In this document: positions 25,355 through 38,152 of the stretch, one piece after another
How positions within the stretch are numbered: position 1 is the stretch's first letter
Layout: every line of letters begins with the position of its first letter
From: Acorus gramineus
Lineage: Eukaryota; Streptophyta; Magnoliopsida; Acorales; Acoraceae
Length of the DNA: 64,000 nucleotides
Direction: 5' to 3'
NCBI GenBank assembly: GCA_030737835.1
Contig: CM060856.1
Location: forward strand, 9,465,670 to 9,529,669
Made by a program: the position numbers and the translations under genes
Notes under the pieces: generated by a model
What the model saw: the letters and a program-made list of their open reading frames with translations, nothing else
Databases searched by the model: none
What the model was told of the DNA's origin: nothing

Positions 25355-26294
25355 CAGGGGCGGACCTAAAGGTTAGCTGGGCCGGGCAATACCGGGCCCA
25401 GACTTTTTTAGAAAAAACATCAATATTCCATCTATAATCAACCCTAACTTTAATCTAACTTTAATCTAGATGAAATCACCTAACCTATCTTTATATTTGC
25501 ATTTGTAATTGCAGCCAGTCCATGAATCAGTGAAACATCCAAGTCCAGCCATCGTTGCGGGCAGCGCCGCCACTGCATCGTCTCCCTCTATTCACCTCTG
25601 CCCCGTGGCCACCCCACCGTGGTGTCGGAGCTTCTTGGAGAAGAAGCAGAGTAGGTCTTGGGTGAAATCGGTGGTGTTGGGGGGGAGGGGGGGGTTTGGG
25701 TGGTGGTGGTGACTAGTTTATGTTTATGTTTTTGACTTTTTTTTTTTTTTATTGTGTTTGTTGTTGGATTTCTATGGTTGGTTTGGAATCTAAAAAATAT
25801 TTGGGTTGATGGAGAAGGGTTGGGTAGATAAAGTGGGTTTAATAATCACTTTAAAGCACAATTATAAATTGAGATTTTTTTTTAGGTCATAATGAGATTT
25901 TTTGATTTTTTAGAATATCTATTTATAGGTTTTTTTTTTTAGGGTTTTTTTTTATCGTTTAGGTGGGTTTAATATTGAAATAAGGTATATTTTATTTACT
26001 ATTTCATTTCATCTTTAGTTTTTTTTTTTCTTTTATTAATTCAGTGGATGGAATTTTCATGAAATTATTGAATGAATCTTTAATTCTTTTTTTACATGTC
26101 ATTTTTATATAGGATTTTTAATTACTTTTTGGAATATCTATATATATTTTTAAAAATATATATTTATTTTTTTAAATTTATTTTTAAAAGATACAATTTT
26201 GATTGTAGAGAAAAACAAAAAAAACATTATATAAAAAATCTTTTATCAAATATTAAATCAACCCACTCTAAAATAAAGTCCTAGATCCGTCCTG
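25355..26294. mobile_element. Non-autonomous hAT-like element (Tip100-type ends)
   Basis: The left end reads CAGGGGCGGACCTA and the right end, reversed, reads CAGGACGGATCTA, an imperfect terminal inverted repeat like that of Tip100-group hAT transposons. The interior is T-rich with no transposase ORF. The flanking 8-mers do not match each other, so the insertion is old or the edges have drifted. Confidence 0.6.
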
Positions 26295-27180
26295 TGATCG
26301 CTTTAACATTAACATTATACAGCCCATTTTCAAAATTTTCCATATTTAAATGACCAATGGTTTGTTTCCATAGCCACAAACAGCAAGGACTAATTTCATA
26401 ATGGTAATTTCAGTAATAGATAGAGAATAAAAAATGTAATGATTTTGTTTTCATTCATGATTGTAGAACGGATCAAATCATTGTAGATCACTATTCTCGT
26501 TTTAAAATCCCATTATATGATAGAAATCATAGAATGATCATATTTGTCAAAAAAGAAATTCAAATTAATCTTAATGTTAATTTCAAAATAAATATTATTT
26601 TTGTAAAACTTTGTTTCCCCTTAGATTTAGGGTTCCTTATGAGATGGGTCCTTTAGGGACTATTTTAATTATCAACCTCTGTCGAAGGTCGATCATGTAT
26701 TTTATCACTTATTTATTATAAAACCAGCTCTAAAATTAAAAAAAAAAATTACTTTTTTGAAACAGGCAGATTCTTGCCACCAACCGTTTTCATATAAATC
26801 CAGAACCAAAACTTCTTGTTTCGGAGGGTGAATCCATTAAGCTTGATCAACCATTAACGAGTAATCCCAATGTGGGCGGATTCGGGCAGGTTCGTTCGGA
26901 ATCAATTGGCTACACGATTCATGTCTTTTGCTTCAGTCTTATTTCAGAATTAATGCATGCTACGCTTGATGGGTAGTCCTCCCTATAGTCTGTCCTCACT
27001 AACAATTGCCTGCTTTTTCGATGAATAACCTGGAAAGTATCCAATTTAGAGGAATAAAAAAGAATGCCTATAGAAAACTAAACATGGCGCATTTACACTT
27101 TCAAGACTTAAGCACTAAACTAAACAACGTCGGGTTGTGAAGACCAGAACGTCAGAAATTATAGGGTATGCTCTGTCCAT
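26295..27180. other. AT-rich intergenic DNA, nothing recognised
   Basis: No ORF or repeat with a recognisable identity was seen between the hAT-like element and the plastid fragment. Confidence 0.5.
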
Positions 27181-27308
27181 CAATCCAATCACTGTTCACG
27201 TTTTTTCTTTCTCTTATCAATGAATAGATCTCTTTACTTGTACAACTTAGCTGCCTTGTATTTCTCGAAAAAGATGGTATTTGATATGATACTTATGAGA
27301 TCAATATT

Positions 27309-27655
27309 CTAATCTAATTGTTCCAGAGCAAAGGGATTATTTAACAAGAAAGAATTCAGTTCATATTCATATTCAGATTCAGATTTAGATGTAGATGTAG
27401 GATACCTATACAGAAGTTTTTGCAACTCAATCATGTATGATGGAATCATCAAAGATTTGATCTTTTCTAACTCTGTCTGTAACTCATTAGAGACTCGGGA
27501 AACAAAGAGAAGATGTGTACGAACGAGATATCCAGCAACAAGAAGAAGGAAAAGGATTGAATAGAGGAACTCTCGAGCATTTGTTGATCTCAGATGTGTC
27601 AATATCATTGAAACGAGTGACTCATTATTTCGATGAATCATTTCTTCAAACAGGA
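27309..27655 (-). pseudogene. ycf2: Chloroplast DNA insertion (NUPT): ycf2 fragment
   Basis: The minus strand starting at 27641 encodes [54 protein letters not shown] and [16 protein letters not shown], matching an internal part of plastid Ycf2. The frame stays open for 110 codons although ycf2 itself is some 2,000 codons long, so this is a small piece. Near its end a short repeated insertion (SESEYEYE) is not in the ancestral protein. The insertion may extend left to about 27180, which I could not confirm. Confidence 0.85.
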
Positions 27656-28144
27656 TTCATGTCGACATTGATTGGACCGTGGTCAGCATTGATCGGACCA
27701 CGGTCGTACTAAAAAAAACCCATGTTTTTTTTTATCATTTTGATCACTTTCTCACTTCTTTTATACCGGGGTGATGTAGTGCAAGTCTGAATTAGGGATG
27801 AGATGACTAGAGAGCATAGGAAATTAAAACAATAAATGTAAGAGAAATACAGCAACAAAATGATACAATGGAGGCGCTGGACACAAGGGCAGATGGCGGC
27901 ATCTACTCGCTAGTCGCCCAGTCTCCCACCATCACGCACTATGGTGGACCATTGTGATGGCATTGGCTAGCCTTTCATGTGAACGGTTTGCGTATGGAGG
28001 AGGGTCGCATGTGTGTGGTATAGCAACAGTATGAGCACTGATACACTTAGTCCGTTTTACAATCTCATACATTGCGATAGGAGGCTCTATCGCACTTTAA
28101 GGGACTATAAATTTTCAAAGAAAAAACACACTCACGTATTTTAG
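27656..28144. other. Intergenic DNA with a short dispersed motif
   Basis: No gene seen. At 28034-28080 it carries a motif of the form CTGATACACTTAGTCC-TTTTACA that recurs near 38400 and, reversed, near 63590-63645. Confidence 0.5.
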
Positions 28145-28701
28145 CAGGGGCGGACCTATACTTTCCGTTGAGAGGGCTTAAGCCCCTCCTCCCCTCAACA
28201 TTAAAATAAAAACCCATTGCATGTCCACCCTTAAAACATAAGGAAAAGAAAAAAACATAAATCTTAACCGTTAACTATAAAACAAACCTTTCACAAATTT
28301 TTCCGCCAAATTAAAAGGCCCCCTTAAAAATCATGACAAGTCAATTGTATAACAGTCTAAAAATAAAAAAGAAATCTCACTTATTAAAATTTAATTTGAT
28401 AATCACGACCATAAAATTTAATAAAAGAAATGATAAAAAATTAAATTTTCTACTCTAAGATTAAACAACGGGTCCTTTCTCCCAAAATCAATACCAATAT
28501 TCTTTTCATCTTTCTTCTTCTTTTATTATTTGTATACTTCTATAAGAGTTTTAATTATTGGGTTTGATTATAGGTTATTAGATTGTATGTTTTATTGATC
28601 TTTATCGATTTATAACAATGACATAATACATATTTATAAAGTTTATTATTTGTATTTTGAATATTTTTAAACCCTATACAAAAATTCTAGGTCCGGTATT
28701 G
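28145..28701. mobile_element. Non-autonomous hAT-like element with 8-bp target duplication
   Basis: The left end is CAGGGGCGGACCTA and the right end, reversed, begins CAATACCGGACCTA. The flanks are TATTTTAG (left) and TGTTTTAG (right), an 8-bp target-site duplication with one mismatch, as expected for hAT elements. It shares its left end with the element at 25355. There is no transposase ORF. Confidence 0.75.
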
Positions 28702-29900
28702 TGTTTTAGTATAAATTTTAATTCATATAATAATATATATTTCAATAGACGAGTATATATCTAAAACAAATTTACTAATCAAACTATACACGAGTATCTG
28801 GACATATTATTTTCCTAGCAGTATAGCTAATTGAGTTGTAACAATGATACCTCTCTGACTTGAGAACAGGTTAGGTCCAACATTAGTTGAACTTAATAAC
28901 TATTGTGATTGAGATGGTTTATCAATAAATTCTTTCTTTAAATGATAATCGTATAAAATGATTTTTAATATGTTATTTTGAAATGACCAGATCTGACAGT
29001 TACGAACTCAGAACAATCAAATTATTCAACTAGCAATAGACCTAACCCAATCCCATACGTTTGACGTTCCAAAGTAAAGTCTTGATCGGATAGACATTCT
29101 CCAAGTAATCTATGCCCATTCATGTGTCCCTATTTTTCAAAAGCGCAATTTTTTAAAATGATCATTTTTCTTTAAATTAAGATTTATTATCAATATGAGT
29201 GTTGCCATATTTGCTCTAATCTGACATTTATTTTTTATCATCAGATCTCTAAAATATTTCTTTTATAAGTAAAGTTGTGGTTTCACCGGTAAGATAAAAT
29301 GTTATCTAAATCAATATTAATTGTTATTTTTATTTCAATTTTATCTCTTTGGTAAGATTTAAGTGTTTAATTTTATCTCAATACCACGTCAGCGCTATCA
29401 TTAAAAGAAATGAACATTTTTTAATATTTTCTTTTTCATATGTTAAATTATATAATATGCCATTTTTATTTCTTTATATAAAAAATCGTATAAATAATAA
29501 ATTTCACTTTGATACACTTTTGATTAAAATACTTTTAACACTCACATCTTTTTTGAATAAATGATGCGTTCATCTCCTTTTAATTTGCAGTCCTACAGTT
29601 TTCAAATGTTTTGAATATAATTATCTAATAAAATATATATTATTATAAAAAATTAAAATATACACTTCAACAAAACAATACATTATTTACAAAATAATAA
29701 TCAAACATATATTGCACCAGGACAATATATTACTAAATTAATAAAGTATGTATGGTCTATCTGGAGACCACTTCTAAACTGCAATTAGCGTTGGAAAGGA
29801 GATATTAGGTGTCCGAGCACTTTTTTTTTTTTTTTTATGTATGCAAGTATTCCTCGTAAAAATTAAAATAACACATACAATTGATGATGATGTTAAATTA
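28702..29900. other. AT-rich intergenic DNA, nothing recognised
   Basis: No gene or classified repeat was found; ORFs are short and low-complexity. Confidence 0.5.
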
Positions 29901-29902
29901 AA

Positions 29903-30165
29903 GGGATTTTTAGTTTTAAATCCCTACAAACCATCATATTTAGTGATCGATCCCTTCCTTCTTCGTATTTAGGTTTTAGTCTCCCGATTTAAAGGATAAT
30001 TCATGGATAGGTCCCTCACAGGGACTAAAAAGTAAATTAAATAATTTATAGATAGGTACCTCTCACGGACTAAAAAAAAACTATCATTTAAATCTGGAGA
30101 CTAAAACCTAAATACTTAAATTAAAAGTCGTAAGATCGATCGGATGTCATCAATATGGTATTGTT
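29903..30165. mobile_element. Palindromic (fold-back) MITE, copy 1, right arm degraded
   Basis: The left arm contains ACCATCATATTTAGTGATCG, CTTCGTATTTAGGTTTTAGT and a GATTTAAAGGATAATTC block; the inner part is mirrored by an inverted right arm (GACTAAAACCTAAATAC). The outer right arm is much diverged after about 30112. It belongs to the same family as the elements at 36186, 37878 and 46548. Confidence 0.85.
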
Positions 30166-33100
30166 ATTGTCAGTTTTTTTTTATATATAATGTGTACAGG
30201 TTTTTCTCGTAGAAACCAAAATTGAACGTACAATTGACGTGACAGTACTGATGTTTACATTAAAACTTATGATTATGTCAGATTCAATATTATTAATATT
30301 GATATAAAGGTTCCGTACGTATTTAGTGACAGCTACATGTAGACATGAGGGAAAACGTCAGGGCCACTACTGATCTGTTTGTTCGTCGGAGTGAATGTGT
30401 CAGACCGAAATAATTTTTAAGACGTGCAGTGGCCGGTGTACGTACAGTGTTTATACTGCTCCGCATTCAATTTTGAGTCAACCCAAACAGTGTTCCAAAC
30501 AAAACTAAGTTAATGAGACCCTGTTTGTGCCAGCTCCAAGGATCTGTCCGTTTATGACACGATCTAGTTCACTCATCTAGATCTGTCTCTTCATCTGATT
30601 ATTTTGAATTGGCATATAAAATAACAAAACTGACACGTTTCTCCATCAATAGCTGAATAATGCATGAAGTGTGGAAGGATAAATATTCCATCGGACTCGG
30701 ATGAGCAACACGTATCATCAATCGGTGAACTGAGAAACTTAGCTCAGATCATTCGATTGTGAATCACATTCGAGTAATTGTTCTAGATAATACTTGTCCA
30801 GGGATGAACGCATAATTCAGCCTTTTCCAAGAAGAAGCAACACTAACAGACCAGGTCGCTCGAAGAAGTTACATGTCTAAGGACAATGAATACCTAATTC
30901 ATTCTTCTAATCGGGTCTTGTGAGGTCAAAGCTTACCCGAGAGTGATCATTTAATCCAACTATCCATGAACCGAACAAGTGGCTAAGTACAACCAAAGTA
31001 TAGATGTGGAATTATCCAAAATAGTTGCCAACACGTACATTCATGTCAAACAGAATAAACAAGATCTCAATATAACTAACTCAAGAGATGTTATGTGATA
31101 GATTTATTCATGCCAGCAAAAATCGTTACGTACATAACTTAGTACTCACCTATTAACAGGAATGTAACTCCTACAAAATATGATACGTTAATTCATCATA
31201 TTATTTCTTAACTATTTTCTTAAAATCTCATGATTTTTGCTAACTTGATCGTCAGAGCTTACGTGACACACACCACACCAGCATCTTATAGGCTCACTAT
31301 TATGTTTTTATTGTATTTGAATGGAGCTTCTTTTAATTCAGATAATTTTACATGAAATAATGGATTGGAGGATTTACACACTTTATAGTATAAATTAAAC
31401 ATACAATATTTATGAAGCTTTGAATTTTTTTTTTGTTGTTGTAGGATTAACAAATGTTTTTTTTTTCTTATGAAAGAATTGGGGCCCATTTTATTGGTTC
31501 GCTTAAATCCTCATCCTTGGCATCCAATCTCAGGGTTGACCGTTAAGTTATATGTCTAAGGACGATGAAAATAACTTTTTAATTAAATTAATTTTTTAAA
31601 ATGCGTTTGACAGTACTTTTAAACTTTCTATTTAATTAAAAATAAAATTATTTTAAAAAAATAAAATCAAGTGGGGCCTTAAAATCTTTACAGACACCGC
31701 ACCGATGTCTTATAGATTTACTATTACATTTTTCGTTGTATTCCACCGCAAGATTTACTCACCTTATATAGTTTATAAATTAAACGTACAATATTTATGT
31801 ATCTAACACGTTTTTCGTACATTTTCTTTTGCCACTTTAAAGCAACCATGAGTGGGGGACAAAAAGACGGTTTCGGATCCGTAAAGCCGGACGGGAAAAG
31901 AAAGAAAGAAAAAAAAAAAAAAAAGCTGCATACGTTCGTAGAAAAAAATCTTCACCGCAGATCTTCCCCACCATTCATTTACGCAGGCATTGCATGTACG
32001 GATCTCTGAAAAGAAATAAATTTGTAACGTGTAACGTTACTATAACGCAACGCAATAATAACTGATTGGATTGAATCTGTACCGTCCACACATTTAACAC
32101 CACGCAAGTCGACCGTCGGATGGTTGGACGTGCTTGTCATCTTGTTAATGAATGAATGCATGGGGGAAAATTGAAGGTCAAATTGCTATGTTTTAGTCTT
32201 AATTTAATCGGCACGTGATTATAGAATTTGATTTAAAGTTAGGTCAAATGTGTGAAAGGGGAGACAAATCTATTTAACTCAACTACCAAGGATGTGTTTA
32301 AATAAACTTCATTGAAATCGTATCCGATGATGGTGGGTTCAGCTTCATTTCTTTTCAGTGGGTCGAATTTATGACATGTTTGTCTGATGTGTCTGTTTGG
32401 AATATTAAATGCAAAGCCGTATCTGTAGGTCAATTTAATTTATATTCTTATTCATGAATGAACATGAATGCCACGCAGAGGGTCATGAAAACTGAATAAG
32501 TTGATCATGGTTTTTGTCAGACGTGGACCATCACCACAGATGATGAAACCTCCGTATCAAAGTAAAAATCTCACAAAATCTATATATAGCATCTATTTTT
32601 TTCATCTCAATTTATTCTATGTTTTTTTTCACACATGCACTACGCTTGCATGGTAAATGAAAAAGTAGCAGTACAATTATATGTCTTTTTGGGTGCATAA
32701 CAATTCATGCAAGTTCCATGCTATCACACATATAAAAATTCATTCATTTTTTCAGATTTGATATCTGAAAAAATAAAAATTTATCTTTATCAATGCAATA
32801 TAAGTGCAATCCGCAAATTAAAAGAAGAAAAGATTTCTAGAATTTTGGATAGAGAAAGTTTATGATGACAGGGAGAAAACAAATTATGAATACATGAATT
32901 CAATATTTTACCATTCTACATTAAACAATCATCGTTAATTGCAAATCGAGCTTTGCCTAAGTCAATATGCACCCCCTACCTTACCTTTTGAAAGAGGTGA
33001 AGAGATTAAATTCTAAGAAGCACCATTCCTCAAAAAAGAAAAAAAAAACATACTTACTTAAATGGAAATTCAAACCACGAGGACTAATTTGACAAGGGGA

Positions 33101-34208
33101 TAAGTGATAGGATAAGGATAATTATGAGAATAAGTGAGTGGGAGGACAGCTTGTACCCGTTGGTATAAAAATAATAAGGATAAACTGAGAACGGTTGTTT
33201 CAATTTTAAAAGGAAAATGATGATATTTTATTTCACCTAAATACTGGAATAACATTCATCCCTCCGTTTTGTCTTAATTTTGATAAATGTGAATATGAAC
33301 AAAATTAATAGATTTTTTATCCTATAAAATTTGGATAACTTATCTTTAAAATATTAACATCTTGTCAAAGTAGCTATAAAAAGGTTTGTGGTTATGATAA
33401 AGGGTGTGTTTATGCACAAATTTGAAGGAAAAATAAAATAAAGTGAGGGAATTTGGGTCAAAGGGAAAGTGATGAAAAATAAAATATTTTTCATTTGACC
33501 AACTTTCATTGTGTTTGTACAGTTGTACATACGGTGAAAAAAGTTTCCATCATTTTCTCTAAGATTCTGAAAAATAAAAGTTTTTTTCACTTTTTCTAAT
33601 AAGACAAAATGGGAGAGGATAGTGATTGAAAATTTCTTCTTTTTCTTGTTTGACACAAATATTAGTTTTTTTGGATGATAAAAAAAAAAATTTATTTTTT
33701 CTCACTTCCGTTATTAATTTCCATCACGCATGCATAGGCACATCCAAAGTCTCCCATCTTAACTAAACGTGTATTTTTTTCAATTCCCACATTGAAAATA
33801 GGAATTAAGTAATCCCTGCGAATACCACAATCTAACTTTGCAAAATTCCAATCGTTACTTGATTTGAATGAACACTCGATTATCATTCCCGATAACACCA
33901 TGAACAAACACACTATTAAAAACACGAATTTTTAAAAAAGCAAAAACACACGAAACCCCACGCACGTGCGGTGGCGGACACGAAGACATTCGAGGTTTAC
34001 TTTTCACCGATTGGACCGTTGTGATTACACAAGTGACAAAACGTGTGGTCCGGATAGATGACTTGGTGCGCGTGGGACCCGCACCACCCACCATGGTGGT
34101 TTCCGTCGCAGCCGTCAGATCAGTACTCCCCATCTACTTTTTAATCGGGTCCACCGTGACCTTCAACACTTAAGAAGGGTGGCATCCTTGTAAATATTTT
34201 AAAATCAG
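30166..34208. other. Intergenic region with a diverged segment duplication
   Basis: No gene was found. Two related blocks, 31271-31412 and 31698-31802, share CTTATAG-TTACTATTA and AAATTAAAC-TACAATATTTATG. Runs of purine-rich sequence occur near 31900-31925. The GC content rises from about 33940 towards the next gene. Confidence 0.5.
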
Positions 34209-34477
34209 GTGGGCCCCACCCACTCTTCGGCGATAAATCCTCGAAAGCCCAACAAGCCGCCCATCCGATCCGACTCTCCAACCGTCCTAACCCAACAACC
34301 CCCCCTCCTTAACCAAACCACGGTTACTTTATTAACCCCGGTTAAATCTCTCTTTCTTCAAGAAAATAAAAGCCCCCCGTCTGTTGGAGTGCAAAACAAG
34401 CCAAATAGAGGAACCCCCAAAAGAAGAAGTGAAAGATCGACGGTTCGGAAGCGATCGCATTCAGTCAATCAACGGCG

Positions 34478-35158
34478 ATGATGATGGATTTGTTCCTTCC
34501 AAGGGAAGAGGAGGAGCCATGGAAGTGCCGCAAACACGCCTCCCATGACGGCCGCGGAGTCTGCGCTAGCTGTCTCAAGAACCGCCTCGTCGTCCTCTGC
34601 CCCGACTGCCGCCACATTCGCCCCTGCAGTTGCGGCGCTTCCTCCTCTTCGGCGGCCTCTTCGTCTTCCTCCGGTTCCTCCTCCTTCTCCTCCGCCTCCG
34701 CCTCCGCCGATCGGATCAGATCCTCCTCCGCAGCGATCGGCTGCAATGCCGAGATCGGGGCGGTCGGCCGGATCTCGGCTCTGATCGACAGCGAGCCGCC
34801 CTTACAACGGTCCAGATCCGTCGCGCTCCAGCGGTCCAGATCCTCCGCCTTGCAGTTCATGCGGTCGAGATCGGTCGCGTCCGCGCCCCAGCCGCTGGAG
34901 AATCGGAAGAGACAGTCTCTGTTTTCGTTCTTCAAGTCGGATAAAACGAAGAAGGGGGCGCCGGCTCCGGCGCCGGAGAGGGCGTTTCCGAGGTCGAGAT
35001 CGGTGGGGATGCCGATCTTCTCAGACTCCGGCGTGGGCTCCGGCGGAGCTGTCAGACGGAAGGGGAAGGGATGGTTCTTCCCGAGCCCCATGAAGGCTTT
35101 CCGGCAGAGAAAGACTGCGAAGGTCGTTCACGAGCGATCCCCTCTCTGTAGGGGTTGA
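34478..35158 (+). CDS. Single-exon Cys-rich protein, OCTOPUS/DUF740-like N-terminus
   Basis: This 226-residue protein is of uncertain function. Residues 17-51 hold CRKHASHDGRGVCASCLKNR followed by CPDCRHIRPCSC, a Cys/His cluster like the N-terminal motif of plant DUF740/OCTOPUS-type and related small proteins; it may bind metal. It is followed by a Ser-rich linker, four repeated RSRS or RSRSV elements (likely phosphosites) and a basic C-terminal region (KRQSLFSFFKSDKTKKG and FFPSPMKAFRQRKTAKV). There is no signal peptide or membrane segment. The start has two in-frame alternatives (34478, 34481, 34484). The gene is GC-rich in an AT-rich setting. DUF740 proteins are usually longer, so it is at most a distant relative. 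Confidence 0.75.
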   Translation: MMMDLFLPREEEEPWKCRKHASHDGRGVCASCLKNRLVVLCPDCRHIRPCSCGASSSSAASSSSSGSSSFSSASASADRIRSSSAAIGCNAEIGAVGRISALIDSEPPLQRSRSVALQRSRSSALQFMRSRSVASAPQPLENRKRQSLFSFFKSDKTKKGAPAPAPERAFPRSRSVGMPIFSDSGVGSGGAVRRKGKGWFFPSPMKAFRQRKTAKVVHERSPLCRG

Positions 35159-36185
35159 GATTCAGACTAGACGACGGGGGCAAAATGGGAAAAATAAATA
35201 TTCCAGTATGTTTTTTTCTTTTCTCTCTCTTTTGTTATTTTAAATTAAATAATATATATATTTTTTATTTCTTGGTTAAGACTGAAAATGTACATATTTT
35301 TGTGAGAATTTGTTGTTGTTTAAATTGGACCATTATAATGTTATTATTTGTTCGTCTTTTTTGAAATCGATTGAATCGAATGATTGAGCGTGATTGAATA
35401 GTTGAAAAAATGAATGTTTTCGTGGTCGCCAAATGTTCGTTTGATTGAATATATGGGGATTCTGTAGATTTTGACATTTCGCAGTTAGGTAGGTGGTTTG
35501 AAAAAAATGAATGAAAATTTTCAGACAGTCTTCACGTCTTTCATTTTTTTAATTAATGATGGTAAACAAAAGATTCCATTCAAGTAAACTAGGCATTTCA
35601 ATGTGAACGATCTGATGTAACGCGCGTTTGTCCAGATTAGCTGCTTTTTATGAACTGATTGAACTGTCGTATTCGAGTCGAGTGTTTAGACTTGATAGTA
35701 TATATATATATATATATTATATGTATTGCAGTTCTAACATGGATTGGGTACCACTTCTTCAATAACATAAAGTCGTGTGTTTTGGTTTTGGGGGTTTTGA
35801 CAAGTTCGTCATATGTACACGTGACTTTGTCTTCGCCGTGTGTTTTGTTGGTGGTTGTGTTTTCTGAAAAGAAAAAAAAATTTCTGACCACCCACCATCA
35901 GCGACCAGCTCTGATGCTTCCTACCCGTTTGCATCGTATTGGAGGGGAAGTCGTGATGTGTTTCCTTTGTAACACATTTACTCATGTTTGGACCAAATGA
36001 CGACCCAAGCATATTGTGTTAGGTATAGACGTGTAGACTAGTCCCCCAAATGCAGCACAGTGAACAGATATTTTATTTTATTTTTAAATGATAAACCTTA
36101 TATGTATATATTTTAATTAAAAAATATATTATTTCATTTTAAATTGAATGCATTCATTTTAACAAACATTAAAAAAAAAAAAAAA
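35159..36185. other. Intergenic DNA downstream of the Cys-rich gene
   Basis: The first 100-200 bp are probably the 3' UTR. The rest is AT-rich with a (TA)n run near 35699-35718 and ORFs without recognisable similarity. Confidence 0.5.
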
Positions 36186-36465
36186 GGATTTTTAGTTTTA
36201 AGTCCCACAAACCATCATATTTAGTGATCGATCCCTCCCTTCTTCGTATTTAGGTTTTAGTCCCCAGATTTAAATGATAGTTCCATTTTAGTCCCTGACT
36301 CCCTGAGAGGGATCTATCTATAAATTATTTAATTTACTTTTTAGTCCCTGTGAGGGATCTATCCATGAATTATCCTTTAAATTGGGAGACTAAAACCTAA
36401 ATACGAAGAAGAGAGGGATCGATCACTAAATATGATAATTTGTGGGAACTTAAAATTAAAAATCC
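36186..36465. mobile_element. Palindromic (fold-back) MITE, copy 2
   Basis: About 280 bp. The left arm begins GGATTTTTAGTTTTAAGTCC and the right arm, reversed, begins GGATTTTTAATTTTAAGTTC; the arms mirror each other almost to the centre (TTTTAGTCCCTG near the loop). It has no coding capacity. Confidence 0.92.
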
Positions 36466-37877
36466 AAAAAAAAAATCATATGACAATGTTTTTAAGTGAA
36501 ATTTGCACTTTTTTTAAATGATGTCTATAATTTTATTTAAAAACATGAAATATTATTCCAATGAATTATATGGGCTCGTTTATAAAACGCATAAAAAAAT
36601 TGATTACTAATAAAGTATATGAAATTGTAAAATAGACTGAATTTAACGAGGCTTATTCCGTTTAAGAAAGTTGGTATGTACTTTATTTTTTTATATATAA
36701 ATATACCTATTTTGTGACAATTTATATCTGCAACAGAAATTGCATGTAGTACTGCACGCGGGCTACACCTTTGACATTATTCTGTCAATAACTATTTGAA
36801 ATGGATGGTCAGTTTGTTGGGTTCATTTTTCATTAGGGATAACGTTACGTGCAATCCGATTGTAGACCCCATGTACTTTATACTATTTTGAACCTTATTG
36901 GAAGTGTATAATTCCATGTAACCAAGCATGATTTACAGGCCAGTAACAGCATGGGAATAAATATTTGCCACAACCAAAGTATGGATGAGAATATTTTCTT
37001 CATGGAATGAGATCCTTCGAGGGCCCACTTTAAATGGTTTTAGGTGGGAATTCATATCTAAAAACATCTCTAAAAGCCTTTTTACATGTTTCAATGACAT
37101 TCTCATTTTATCACATTAAAAGTTTCTTCATTGTTACTCTATCTTTATTCCAAATGATCAGTTCATCCCAGTTCATATCTATAAATTACAAGATGTTTAA
37201 ATATCAAATGAATAAAGGCATATTTTAAAATTTATCAAATATTGACTTCGAATAAAAAATTTTAAAACAAAAATTATTAATAATGAATAAAAATGAATTA
37301 AAAGTAAATTAAAAATTTCAAAAACATAAAAAATAAACAAAAATTATTTATAATGAAATAAAATAATTATTAATAATGAATAGAATAAAAAAATTCATGT
37401 AGGAAAATATCCAATTTGCCCACATAAAAAAACAAAAAACGAAAGAAGGGAAAGGGGGCAATATAGTCTTTTTTTAATGTAAGAAATAAATTTGACTCTC
37501 CACTCATAGGAAGTGTGTTAGGGAAAAACGTAGGGAGGGGGTATAGGAGGCTTTTAAAATTGGGTTTTAAAGGTTTGAACTCTTTATACGAGAAAAAATG
37601 TGCTGTAGAGAGATTTTTAGAGGTGCCCTAACTAACTCGATTCATCCATGAATGCGATCATTTTCCTGCTCCGGTTTTCACCATTATATAGTATTGATTA
37701 CAATCACAATGTCACGCATGCAGTTTAACACTGTATATACATCACCGTCTCAATATATACTTTATTTAAAAAAATTATAAAAAAAATACACATTTAATCT
37801 CTTTTTTTATAATTATCTCTTTTTTTAAAAATAAAAACAAAATAAATCTCATTATCCAAGTATGTCATTCAATAAAA
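36466..37877. other. AT-rich intergenic DNA, nothing recognised
   Basis: This stretch between two fold-back MITEs contains A-rich low-complexity sequence (about 37240-37400) and no gene. Confidence 0.5.
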
Positions 37878-38152
37878 GGGATTTTTTATTTTTAAGTCTC
37901 CACAAACCATCATATTTAGTAATCGATCCCTCCCTTCTTTGTATTTAGGTTTTAGTCCCCAGATTTAAATGATAGTTCTTTTTTAGTCCCTGAGAGGGAC
38001 TTATCCATAAATTATTTAATTTACTTTTTAGTCCCTGTGAGGGACTTATCCATGAATTATCCTTTAAATCGGGGGACTAAAATCTAAATACGAAGAAGGG
38101 AGAGATCGATCACTAAATATGATGGTTTGTGAGGACTTAAAACTAAAAATTT
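37878..38152. mobile_element. Palindromic (fold-back) MITE, copy 3
   Basis: About 275 bp, with the same arms as copy 2 (ACCATCATATTTAGTAATCG on the left, mirrored on the right) and a central TTTTAGTCCCTGAGAGGGAC block. Arms are nearly identical, so the element can fold into a long hairpin. Confidence 0.92.

Noticed and set aside
27309-27641. Novel membrane protein
   Set aside because: The sequence matches an internal piece of plastid Ycf2, so it is organelle-derived DNA.
34465-35091. A 208-codon minus-strand ORF opposite the Cys-rich gene
   Set aside because: It lacks a recognisable motif and mirrors the GC-rich coding strand, whose plus-strand product has the Cys cluster.
35696-35720. Regulatory TATA box
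   Set aside because: It is a simple (TA)n microsatellite with no gene in a suitable position.
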